Origin: Planctomycetota bacterium
GTDB taxonomy: Bacteria > Planctomycetota > Phycisphaerae > Sedimentisphaerales > Anaerobacaceae
Reading direction: 5' to 3'
Assembly: GCA_014384025.1 (NCBI GenBank)
Contig: JACNGQ010000425.1
Location: 1 to 57,504 of the forward strand
DNA length: 57,504 bases
The notes under the pieces were generated by a model, which saw nothing but the letters and a program-made list of their open reading frames with translations, did no database searches and had not been told where the DNA came from. A program made the translations under genes and the position numbers. Each line of letters opens with the position of its first letter. Position 1 is the stretch's first letter. Shown here piece by piece: positions 9,224-16,786 of the stretch.

Positions 9224-9922
9224 TTATCCGGGACGGCAACTGTCGCATTCCGGCCTATAACGCCGACAGCTCTCACAATCACAGACTCCAATGTGCCTTA
9301 GATGTGAGACTCCGGCTAACCTCTTAGTTTCAATCAACTTCGCTCCCTTAGTCTCCATCTTGCGAAGTGCAAGCTTAGCTTCCCTTTTATTATGAGAGCC
9401 TACTGCATCGATTACAACAGTTACCTGTCTGCCTCGCTGCAATAATCCCAGTGTGGTGGCCGCGACAGCACCTTCGAGACTGATACCAACGACAATAAAC
9501 TCACTGGCTCGCACTTCACTGAGCAATCTGTCAATACGAGGCTCATTAAACGGGTCAATGCACCGCTTATGAAGTATGACCTGCTTGTACTTTCGCAGCA
9601 TATCTCTCGGCAAATCAGTATTTCCATCGGCCGTAAAACTTATACGGTTATTAAATAATGAGTAACTTATTTTCTTCTGCCCATCGGTACCATCAATACA
9701 GTAATCGACCTGTGTTTCCCCATTCTGATTGGCGTGAACCTCAGCGGTGGAAATTATGGGGACATTCCGATATCTTGCCCAGGCCATGACCCTGCGTATA
9801 TGAGCCAAAACCCTTCTGTGGTTTCCGATACATGCTTTGCCGCCCGCAATTAGAAAGTCTTTCTGGGTATCAATATCTAATAAAATCTGCTTACGCTTTG
9901 TTCTGATTAGCTGTAGAATCAT
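9224..9922 (-). CDS. isochorismatase-fold protein without the catalytic cysteine, with C-terminal Cys cluster
   Basis: A 232-residue cysteine-hydrolase (isochorismatase) fold protein. The acid of the triad is present in DTQKDF (D18) and a lysine in HKR (K119). At the nucleophile position the family pattern VVG(x)3-(x)-C-V reads VVGISLEGAV, so alanine (A152) replaces cysteine. The last 20 residues add five cysteines spaced C-x-C-x2-C-x6-C-x2-C (C214-C229), which looks like a zinc- or metal-binding knuckle and is not part of the family core. AAGGAAG precedes the ATG. It stands alone, divergent from trmB. It is therefore a likely pseudoenzyme with a binding or regulatory role, or uses another chemistry; no substrate can be named. 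Confidence 0.8.
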   Translation of the reverse strand: MILQLIRTKRKQILLDIDTQKDFLIAGGKACIGNHRRVLAHIRRVMAWARYRNVPIISTAEVHANQNGETQVDYCIDGTDGQKKISYSLFNNRISFTADGNTDLPRDMLRKYKQVILHKRCIDPFNEPRIDRLLSEVRASEFIVVGISLEGAVAATTLGLLQRGRQVTVVIDAVGSHNKREAKLALRKMETKGAKLIETKRLAGVSHLRHIGVCDCESCRRYRPECDSCRPG

Positions 9923-10149
9923 TTTAGGGCTTCCTTATCCTGGCTTCTACGATTCAGTCCTATAATGAATACGTATCAGCCAACAATCAGGTTCATTGAT
10001 TCTTATCGAACAGTCTGAGCAGCCACTTTAATCACAGCAAAATCACAAAAGTAATTTCAACCTTAGCCCAAACGGCTGTTATTCTGTATAATACATATGC
10101 TGAATGCCCGTTATCGTTTTTTTGTGTATATTTTTAGTTGATTTTACAA

Positions 10150-10773
10150 ATGGCACGTACATTAAAGGAATATCCTTCGGTCTTACTAAAATCCGAGGAG
10201 ATAGACAACAGAATCGATTTTGTCCGGATTTTCGGACGTACCGGCCCGGTCCATATCGAAATCGGTTCGGGCAAGGGGACCTTCCTAATTAATCAAGCAA
10301 GAGCCAGGCCGGGTGACAATTTCCTCGGTATCGAATGGGCCCGTAAATACTACCGGTATGCAATTGACCGCATCGGCCGATGGGGCCTGACAAACGTACG
10401 GATAATCCGCACCGATGCCGCTGTTTTTTTGGCTGATTTTATTACCGACAGCTCCGTAGAGTGTTTCCATATTTATTTTCCCGATCCCTGGCCGAAAAAA
10501 CGTCACCACAAAAGACGTTTTATCAGCCCGGCTAACCTGGAGCATCTAATTCGCTGCTTAAAGACGGGCGGACAGTTAAAAATCGCCACCGACCACGAAG
10601 ATTATTTCCAGGTAATACAAGAGCTAATTACTGACCAAGACAAAGGACTTGAAGAAATTCAATTTCTCCCCACGGCTGGTGCAGATAAAGGAGAATGGGT
10701 CGGTACAAACTTCGAACGCAAATATCTCAAAGACCAAAGGTCAATTTATACCATCGCAGTGAAAAAAATATAA
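10150..10773 (+). CDS. trmB: tRNA (guanine-N7-)-methyltransferase
   Basis: A 207-residue SAM-dependent methyltransferase that makes m7G46 in tRNA. Recognisable signatures are the SAM-binding loop HIEIGSGKGTF, GIEWARKY, the catalytic-region motif FPDPWPKKRHHKRRF and ATDHEDYF near the C-terminus, all characteristic of TrmB. The length is normal for a bacterial enzyme. No Shine-Dalgarno sequence is visible. The ATG at 10150 is the most conventional start, but a TTG at 10138 cannot be excluded. The gene is monocistronic and converges on the nitrilase gene; a 15-base palindrome (TGATAA-GCG-TTATCA, 10781-10795) lies between them. Confidence 0.95.
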   Translation: MARTLKEYPSVLLKSEEIDNRIDFVRIFGRTGPVHIEIGSGKGTFLINQARARPGDNFLGIEWARKYYRYAIDRIGRWGLTNVRIIRTDAAVFLADFITDSSVECFHIYFPDPWPKKRHHKRRFISPANLEHLIRCLKTGGQLKIATDHEDYFQVIQELITDQDKGLEEIQFLPTAGADKGEWVGTNFERKYLKDQRSIYTIAVKKI

Positions 10774-10820
10774 ATTCCATTGATAAGCGTTATCACTCCT
10801 TGCGAGCGACAGACCGCAAA

Positions 10821-12197
10821 TCAGTATTTTGAGCTACGCTGCGCCTTCAGCAAGGGTCCATAACTCTTTATCATGCGGTGACGCGGCCCAATAGAACGCC
10901 AGTAACCGACCCATTGGAGATTTTCTCGCACATTAAGGTCAACCTCTGCCCAGAAGACGCCTTCTTTACCAGCACTGCTTGCCAGTATTCTTCCCATCGG
11001 GTCAATCACAAGGCTATTGCCGTCGTACACAGATGGAACCATATAGAGTCCGTTATCACGGGCGCGAACCCGGAATGTCGATTCACCATCCACCCGGCCA
11101 GCCTGGTCAGGCAGTGTATTTCCCCAGGTCGGTGCAAAGATAATCTCCGCCCCCTTAAGGGCAAAAATTTCAGCCGGCTCAGGAAAGAACCAGTCGTAAC
11201 AAATCTGAATCGCCACCTTTCCGAAATCCGTTTCAAAAACGGGATATTCATGGCCCGGCCTGATACCATTCTTCCATTCCTCACGAGGCAGATGAACCTT
11301 TCTGTACTTGCCCGTAATCCGTCCCATACGGTCCAGCAGTACAGCGGTATTGTAAACAACATCGCCAGCCTGTTCTGTAATACCAGCCACCACCCAAATA
11401 CGGTTTCTCCTCGCAGCTTTAGCCAACTGCAAAGTAACCGGCCCGGGTATCGGCTTGGCACAGTCTTCTACCGTACAATCGGTGCCAACTATAGTAATAG
11501 CCTCACCAAGACATACAATATCCAGTCCGAGCTTACCGGCTGCATCAATCTGTCCACACCACAGCTTCAGATTATTTTCCGGTGTACTTTGTCTGGGTCT
11601 TAGATACACAGTGCCAATTTTCACCTTCCGCGGCTCCGGCCTGGCCGTCGGCTGTAAACTCACCTGCTTCCAAATCACCGAACCGTCACCGGGCCATTTA
11701 ATCTCCAGTGACAATTGTGCGCCATCAGCTCCTTCAGGTGCGACAAGCACATCTTCAAAACTCGCTATATCTTCTTTAAGCGTCGGCCCTCGCAACAGCA
11801 TGCCCGCCGGATGAAGGGACTTGCCACTACGTCTCCAGATTATACGCGCCAGTATCGACTGATAAGGGTTGGAAATATTGCGCAATCGACAAACCGCTTT
11901 AATCTCATAAGCCTGTCCACTCTCGATACCCCTGATTTCCTGAATAATTCCACCGACAGCGTACGGGTCCTCCGCCGCTTTAACCAAAAGCCCATCGCCG
12001 GTACTTTCAAATCTGCATGCCGTCTTTTCCAGCACAGGTTTCCAGAGAGACCAACCGTTTGGTAATTGCTCATCGCCGGACGATTTGAATGTCGGATTGG
12101 CTACTAATTCCTTCGCCTCAACACCCTGAACACCAGGGAAAATAATCCCACCGAAACAAACAACTACCAATATCCTAAAGACAAATCGCTTCCACAT
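10821..12197 (-). CDS. exported nitrilase-superfamily amidohydrolase with N-terminal beta domain
   Basis: A 458-residue protein with a signal peptide (to about residue 28). Residues ~29-185 form a predicted beta-sandwich like carbohydrate-binding or galactose-binding modules (NPTF...LPNGWSLW opening). A complete carbon-nitrogen hydrolase domain follows, with the Glu-Lys-Cys triad E232 (LGEAI), K300 (YRKVHLP) and C333 (QICYDWFFPE). These enzymes cleave C-N bonds of amides or carbamoyl compounds; the substrate is unknown. AAGGAG six bases before the ATG fixes the start, and a TTG two codons earlier is unlikely. Nitrilases are usually cytoplasmic, so export plus a binding module is less common and suggests action on an extracellular substrate. 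The sulfatase gene lies upstream on the same strand (116 bases). Confidence 0.88.
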   Translation of the reverse strand: MWKRFVFRILVVVCFGGIIFPGVQGVEAKELVANPTFKSSGDEQLPNGWSLWKPVLEKTACRFESTGDGLLVKAAEDPYAVGGIIQEIRGIESGQAYEIKAVCRLRNISNPYQSILARIIWRRSGKSLHPAGMLLRGPTLKEDIASFEDVLVAPEGADGAQLSLEIKWPGDGSVIWKQVSLQPTARPEPRKVKIGTVYLRPRQSTPENNLKLWCGQIDAAGKLGLDIVCLGEAITIVGTDCTVEDCAKPIPGPVTLQLAKAARRNRIWVVAGITEQAGDVVYNTAVLLDRMGRITGKYRKVHLPREEWKNGIRPGHEYPVFETDFGKVAIQICYDWFFPEPAEIFALKGAEIIFAPTWGNTLPDQAGRVDGESTFRVRARDNGLYMVPSVYDGNSLVIDPMGRILASSAGKEGVFWAEVDLNVRENLQWVGYWRSIGPRHRMIKSYGPLLKAQRSSKY

Positions 12198-12313
12198 TTT
12201 CAACTCCTTGGTTTATCCCAACGCAGGCAAGAAAAATAACCTGCTTTTTTAATTATAAGCTCGGTGATATAACCTATTTAGCTCTTCATTTTATTCAGGC
12301 TTTGTGCTATTTG

Positions 12314-14530
12314 TCATTCCAACTGTTCGATCGTAGTAAGTGCTACCCGCTGTACATAGTTATCCGAATCCTTCTGGGCAATCTTGATCTGAGGCAGGGC
12401 CGGGCGTGCTTTTTCACCAATTTTATTTAGAGCAATAATCGCATACAGCCGGGCTTTATCCGTCTTATCTTTCAGTTCTTCAACTAATACAGGCAGCGCC
12501 TCTTTCTCCTGACCCCAGTCGCACAGCGCGTGTGCCGCTGCGATACGGACAATTGCTGCGGGATCTTTCAGCGATTTTTCAAACGCCGTCTTTGCACGCG
12601 TGATATCGGAAGAGCTTTTACAATTATTGTGCAAACCTATCACTGCCCAATAACGAACAGAAGCATGCTTATCATCCAAAGCCATGAGATATTTTGGTAT
12701 TGCTTTTGTGCCCTGGCCGTCCAGCTCTTTAATCCTGCTCAGGCTTTCGAGCAAGTCGGTTTGATTGAGCTTGTTCCGCCAGTGCCGGGCGTCCTTTGTA
12801 GGTGTTTGAGGACGCTGTGAAGTTGTGACTTTGTCATCGAATTTAAAGCGGACCTCGCCGCTGTCGGTAAAACCGATACGGCAGGCTTTAGCATGCAGTA
12901 TTTTATCCGGCGTAAGCCATACGGATTTTTTATATAGTTTCCAATCGGTCTGACCCACTCCGTCGCCGGTTATTCTGTAAACAATAGAAGCTCCGGCTGT
13001 CGGACAGGCGATTGTAATCCGACGCGCATCCTGGCCCGGCTGCCACTTCGGTGACCAGAAAACAGGTTCCGCCGTCTGTTGGTACTTACCACCGGGCCGC
13101 TTCATTTCGTCAAATTCAGGCTCAGGAATCAATCCGATATCACCGGTTTCTTTCACCCATTTTTTATGAGCTTTGCGCATTCGGTCAAGCACCTTTTTAT
13201 ACTTCGGATCATTTGCCAGATTATTAACCTCATGCGGATCGTTAAGTGTGTCATATAATTCTTCAACCGGCTTGGTTTCCTCAAAATACTGCTTCTGAGG
13301 CCCCTTTAGTTTCCCTTCTGCGTTGAGGCGGCGCATCTCCTGCATTGCCGGCATCTGGTTCATATAGTCGATATCCTGGCCCCGAGTTAAGTGCCACATA
13401 TAGTTTCGAATATATTTGTAACGCTTGTCGCGCACCGCGCGGATAAGGTCATACGCTTCATCCATCCGATCCCTTGCAGCGTAAATATACTCTCGCGGCC
13501 CGGCCTTTTGAGAGCCCAGGAAAGCCCTGCCCTGTATGTGCTGTGGTATCTTTATACCAGTAAGCGACAACATAGTAGGTGCAAAATCAATAAAAGCCAC
13601 GAGGTCGTCATTTACGGTGCCGGGCTCGAGTGCGCCGTGAGTTCCCGGCATTGCAAGCTCTTTTAATTTCTTTGGTACGCGAATAACCAGCGGAACTCTC
13701 AGCCCCGAATCATAAATCCATCGCTTACCGCGAGGCAGGCCCCGCCCGTGGTCGCCCCAGAACCACACTATCGTATCATCGGCAAGTCCCTCGTCTTCGA
13801 GCTGCTTGAGAATGTCACCAACCTGCTTATCCATAAGCGTAATAACATCGTAATACTGGGCCCAGTCTTTTCGAACAACCGGCGTATCAGGATAGTAAGG
13901 CGGCAGGACAGCTTTAGCCGGGTCGTGTTTCTCGTTTGGCCCAAGATCCGCCAAACGCTTTAGCATAGTTTTGCTCCTGTTGCGTATTTGACTTTCGTGC
14001 GAAGTTGTGAAATTGAACACAGCGAAGAACGGCTGGCCTTCGGCACGACCTCGCCAATGTGCCTTACGACCGTTCTCGTCCCATGCACTTAGCGGAGGAT
14101 CAAATTGATAATCGGTTTTGGAATTATTAGTGCAATAATATCCCGCAGCCCTGAGGTACTCACTGAAACATTTAACATAGGCCGGCGGCACACCCTTACA
14201 TCGCATATGATGTGTCCCAATAGTGGTTGTGTACATCCCGGTGATTATACCCGAACGTGTCGGGGCGCAAACGCCTGAGTGCGAATATACATTGTCATAG
14301 CGCACACCCTGAGAGGCAAGCTTGTCGATATTAGGGGAAACTGCGTAACTATCACCATAACAGCCAAGGTCCGGACTGATGTCCTCGCAACTGACCCAGA
14401 GGATGTTCGGCTGTGTTTTCGAGGTTTCCTCTGCATTAACGGGAATTTGGGGTAAGAACATCGCGGCAACCGAACCTGTTCCAATCTGCAGGAACCTGCG
14501 CCTGTTTACGTTGTTTTGGGAACTTGTCAT
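12314..14530 (-). CDS. Tat-exported sulfatase with C-terminal HEAT-like repeats
   Basis: A 738-residue type I sulfatase. The N-terminus has a twin-arginine signal (NRRRFLQIGTG). The sulfatase domain begins at PNILWVSCED and carries the formylglycine motif C-A-P-T-R (C88, matured from Cys), plus WFWGDHGRGLPRGKRW metal and active-site segments. The domain ends near residue 500. A Fn3-like or CHB_HEX-type stretch follows, then about 150 residues of HEAT-like helical repeats (LMALDDKHASVRYWAVIGL, then DPAAIVRIAAAHALCDWG). This whole layout resembles planctomycetal heparan/choline-type sulfatases, but the sulfated substrate cannot be assigned. AAGG lies 8 bases before the ATG at 14530; an ATG six codons earlier is less likely. 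The maturase is not in the window. Confidence 0.92.
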   Translation of the reverse strand: MTSSQNNVNRRRFLQIGTGSVAAMFLPQIPVNAEETSKTQPNILWVSCEDISPDLGCYGDSYAVSPNIDKLASQGVRYDNVYSHSGVCAPTRSGIITGMYTTTIGTHHMRCKGVPPAYVKCFSEYLRAAGYYCTNNSKTDYQFDPPLSAWDENGRKAHWRGRAEGQPFFAVFNFTTSHESQIRNRSKTMLKRLADLGPNEKHDPAKAVLPPYYPDTPVVRKDWAQYYDVITLMDKQVGDILKQLEDEGLADDTIVWFWGDHGRGLPRGKRWIYDSGLRVPLVIRVPKKLKELAMPGTHGALEPGTVNDDLVAFIDFAPTMLSLTGIKIPQHIQGRAFLGSQKAGPREYIYAARDRMDEAYDLIRAVRDKRYKYIRNYMWHLTRGQDIDYMNQMPAMQEMRRLNAEGKLKGPQKQYFEETKPVEELYDTLNDPHEVNNLANDPKYKKVLDRMRKAHKKWVKETGDIGLIPEPEFDEMKRPGGKYQQTAEPVFWSPKWQPGQDARRITIACPTAGASIVYRITGDGVGQTDWKLYKKSVWLTPDKILHAKACRIGFTDSGEVRFKFDDKVTTSQRPQTPTKDARHWRNKLNQTDLLESLSRIKELDGQGTKAIPKYLMALDDKHASVRYWAVIGLHNNCKSSSDITRAKTAFEKSLKDPAAIVRIAAAHALCDWGQEKEALPVLVEELKDKTDKARLYAIIALNKIGEKARPALPQIKIAQKDSDNYVQRVALTTIEQLE

Positions 14531-14548
14531 AAACGTTACCTTACACAT

Positions 14549-14847
14549 CAGGGATTAGATTGTTTTTTTAACTATTCTCTGTAAAAAATACTTATATGAG
14601 GCAAGATTATCCGCCAGCATATATTTTTTCTATAGCTTTTTATTATAACCCGTTGAAGTCAATAAGCAATTCAAATTCCAATGAGTGAAGACTTTACAAT
14701 TGATTATTGAATGTCGATTGTTTACTATTTCGTTTTGACGGATTCGGAAATTCCGAGTATGGTATTGCATGAAAGTTCGTACGGTTTATTAGGTTCTTTT
14801 TTAAGACAATATAATTACTAATTCAGTGTCGTAAAGAGGAAGATAAA
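14549..14847. promoter_or_regulatory. divergent intergenic region with AT-rich repeat and candidate promoter
   Basis: This 299-base gap separates the sulfatase from the ferritin-like gene. It contains a TTTACTATT-type element (14699-14731) and a TATAAT at 14810-14815 about 33 bases before the ferritin-like ATG. The -35 box is weak. No gene is seen. Confidence 0.35.
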
Positions 14848-15303
14848 ATGGCAAAACCTGAGAGCGATGATGAGATTTTACAGCTCGCGATTGACAAAGA
14901 GGTGGAAGCATACAACTTTTACCTGGCATTGGCGAACCGTGTGGCAGATCAGCACATACGCGAGGCCTTTGAAGATTTGGCCAAAGAAGAATTAGAGCAT
15001 AAGGCCATGCTGGAGCTGGAAGTTATGAAGACAGGGAAAACAATTACAGTTGAGCAAAATCCGGCCCGACCAGAGAGAAGCTATATTGTATCAAATGACC
15101 CGTCACCTCTGGATATGGATTACAAGGATATGCTTATGCTGGGAATGGAAAAGGAAGAAGCAGCATTCAGGACTTATGTAAATTTGGCGGCAAGCGTTAA
15201 TAACGAGAAATCGCGAGAAGTGCTTTTGGCATTAGCCGAGGAAGAAGTCAAACACAAACTTCGGTTCCAAACCGAATATGATATACTGCTTAAGAAGCGA
15301 TAA
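14848..15303 (+). CDS. ferritin-like (rubrerythrin-type) diiron protein
   Basis: A 151-residue four-helix protein made of two similar halves. Each half has a glutamate in helix one (DKEVEAYNFY; GMEKEEAAF) and an ExxH pair in helix two (KEELEHKAM; EEEVKHKLRF), the diiron ligands of the rubrerythrin/ferritin-like group. There is no C-terminal rubredoxin domain, so it is a short erythrin-type protein. Roles in peroxide removal or iron handling are typical of the family. AGAGGAAG lies just before the ATG. The next gene, a cupin, follows 94 bases later on the same strand. Confidence 0.88.
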   Translation: MAKPESDDEILQLAIDKEVEAYNFYLALANRVADQHIREAFEDLAKEELEHKAMLELEVMKTGKTITVEQNPARPERSYIVSNDPSPLDMDYKDMLMLGMEKEEAAFRTYVNLAASVNNEKSREVLLALAEEEVKHKLRFQTEYDILLKKR

Positions 15304-15397
15304 GCTGCAATTCAAAACACGGCTTTGTTTTCCTGCGGATACAAATTAGGGGCATGGAAAATAAGTTGAAAGGGTCGATTTTATTTGGTAGCTGATT

Positions 15398-15763
15398 ATG
15401 TTCTTGAAGTATTTGAAAGACTGCCGGGAATTCATCGCCGGTGATGATTCAATTCTGCGTGAGCTTTTGCACCCCGATCAAACAGGCCTGCAAATTCGTT
15501 ACAGCCTGGCTCATGCAGAGGTCCGGGCCGGCCAAATGACCAAACCACATAAACTTAAGGCAGCCGAGGTTTATTATATAACAGCCGGAGAAGGTCTGAT
15601 GCACATAGATGATGATTCACACGAAGTTGGTCCTGAGTGTGCTGTTTACATTCCACCGGATTCGATGCAATATATCGAAAATACAGGGAATTCCGACTTG
15701 AAATTCCTGTGCATAGTTGATCCTGCATGGCGAGAAGAGGATGAGGAGGTTTTTGGTAATTGA
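15398..15763 (+). CDS. single-domain cupin protein
   Basis: A 121-residue protein with the cupin beta-barrel pattern: motif 1 around KPHKLKAAEVYYITAGEGLM, motif 2 around VYIPPDSMQYIENTG. It has histidine and glutamate at usual metal positions (H52, E57 by count), though one motif-2 His is replaced by Q in MQYIEN. The C-terminus is strongly acidic. No signal peptide is seen, so it is cytoplasmic. Function is unassigned; cupins of this size may be isomerases, dioxygenases or binding proteins. No strong ribosome site is visible before the ATG. Confidence 0.8.
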   Translation: MFLKYLKDCREFIAGDDSILRELLHPDQTGLQIRYSLAHAEVRAGQMTKPHKLKAAEVYYITAGEGLMHIDDDSHEVGPECAVYIPPDSMQYIENTGNSDLKFLCIVDPAWREEDEEVFGN

Positions 15764-15929
15764 TACTTCAAGAGACTCACAAAGGAGCGAAGGAACAGAA
15801 ACTCAAAGTTCACGAATTAGCATCAGCAATTGAAGTTGCTATTGACTAATTTGAAAATTATGACTATTGTATGACGTAAACATAGTAAAATTATAACTGT
15901 GAGCAGTTTTATGAAAGGAGAATTTGGAA

Positions 15930-16709
15930 ATGAACAGACGAGAATTTCTAACAGCGGGGAGCATTGCCGGAGTAACAGGTATGAGTCTTTCGGCATCAAC
16001 CGCAGTGGGTGGTGAGAGCAAACAAGAATATTTAGAGTTCAGACAATATCGTCTGCACGTTGGTTCAAAGAAAAACCTTCTCGGTGATTTTCTGCGTAAG
16101 GTTGGAATACCTGCGATGAACCGTATAGGTATAAGGTCGGTCGGGGTCTTCAATGCGATGTATGGGCCTAACAATCCGACGCTTTACGTTCTGCTTGTAC
16201 ACAAATCTTTGGACACAGTGATGAACTCCGCCCAAATGCTGATGGATGACAAAGAGTATCGACAGGCAGGAGCTGATTTTGTTGATGCGCCCCTGTCTGA
16301 GCCGACCTTTGTACGTATGGAAAGCTCGCTGATGATAGCATTTAAGGACATGCCAAAACTGGAAGTGCCGGAGAAGAAAGGCAGACTTTTCGAGCTTCGC
16401 ACCTATGAAAGTCACAGTATTAAAGCATCCAAGAAGAAAATTGAGATGTTTAACGAAGGCGGCGAGATAGCTATTTTCAAAAAGACAGGTTTGCAACCGG
16501 TATTTTTTGGTGAGACATTAATCGGTCCGTTAATGCCGAATCTGACCTATATGCTGGTCTTTGAGGACATGGCCGACCGTGACAAAAAATGGAAGGTATT
16601 CGGCGGCCACCCGGACTGGAGGAAACTCAGTTCCAATCCCGCCTATAAGGATACTGTTTCCAACATAACCGATATAATCCTGCGACCGGCGAACTATTCG
16701 CAGATATAA
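15930..16709 (+). CDS. Tat-exported NIPSNAP-domain protein
   Basis: A 259-residue protein. The N-terminal RREFLTAGS is a twin-arginine signal. Two NIPSNAP (dimeric alpha-beta barrel) repeats follow: the first starts at EYLEFRQYRLH and the second at LFELRTYESH, each with the family's FE/ELRxY opening strand. AAGGAG lies 9 bases before the ATG at 15930; a TTG two codons earlier is unlikely. The biochemical role of bacterial NIPSNAP proteins is unknown. The gene ends 28 bases before a large palindrome that separates it from the convergent AsmA-like gene. Confidence 0.88.
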   Translation: MNRREFLTAGSIAGVTGMSLSASTAVGGESKQEYLEFRQYRLHVGSKKNLLGDFLRKVGIPAMNRIGIRSVGVFNAMYGPNNPTLYVLLVHKSLDTVMNSAQMLMDDKEYRQAGADFVDAPLSEPTFVRMESSLMIAFKDMPKLEVPEKKGRLFELRTYESHSIKASKKKIEMFNEGGEIAIFKKTGLQPVFFGETLIGPLMPNLTYMLVFEDMADRDKKWKVFGGHPDWRKLSSNPAYKDTVSNITDIILRPANYSQI

Positions 16710-16736
16710 CAGCTAATGTTTAATAAGCAACAAACC

Positions 16737-16780
16737 AGCCGCCTTAGCTCCATCACTGCAGCGATGGAGCTAAGGCGGCT
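16737..16780. terminator. 44-base perfect palindrome between convergent genes
   Basis: An 18-bp arm (16737-16754) pairs perfectly with 16763-16780 around an 8-base loop (ACTGCAGC). It sits between two converging genes, as a bidirectional terminator would. No T-run follows on the plus strand, so factor-independent termination is uncertain and it may instead be a dispersed palindromic element. Confidence 0.6.
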
Positions 16781-16786
16781 AATGAA

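Noticed and set aside
10878-11603. 241-codon frame antisense to the nitrilase gene
   Set aside because: It is a shadow of the strongly supported nitrilase coding sequence, with no motif of its own.
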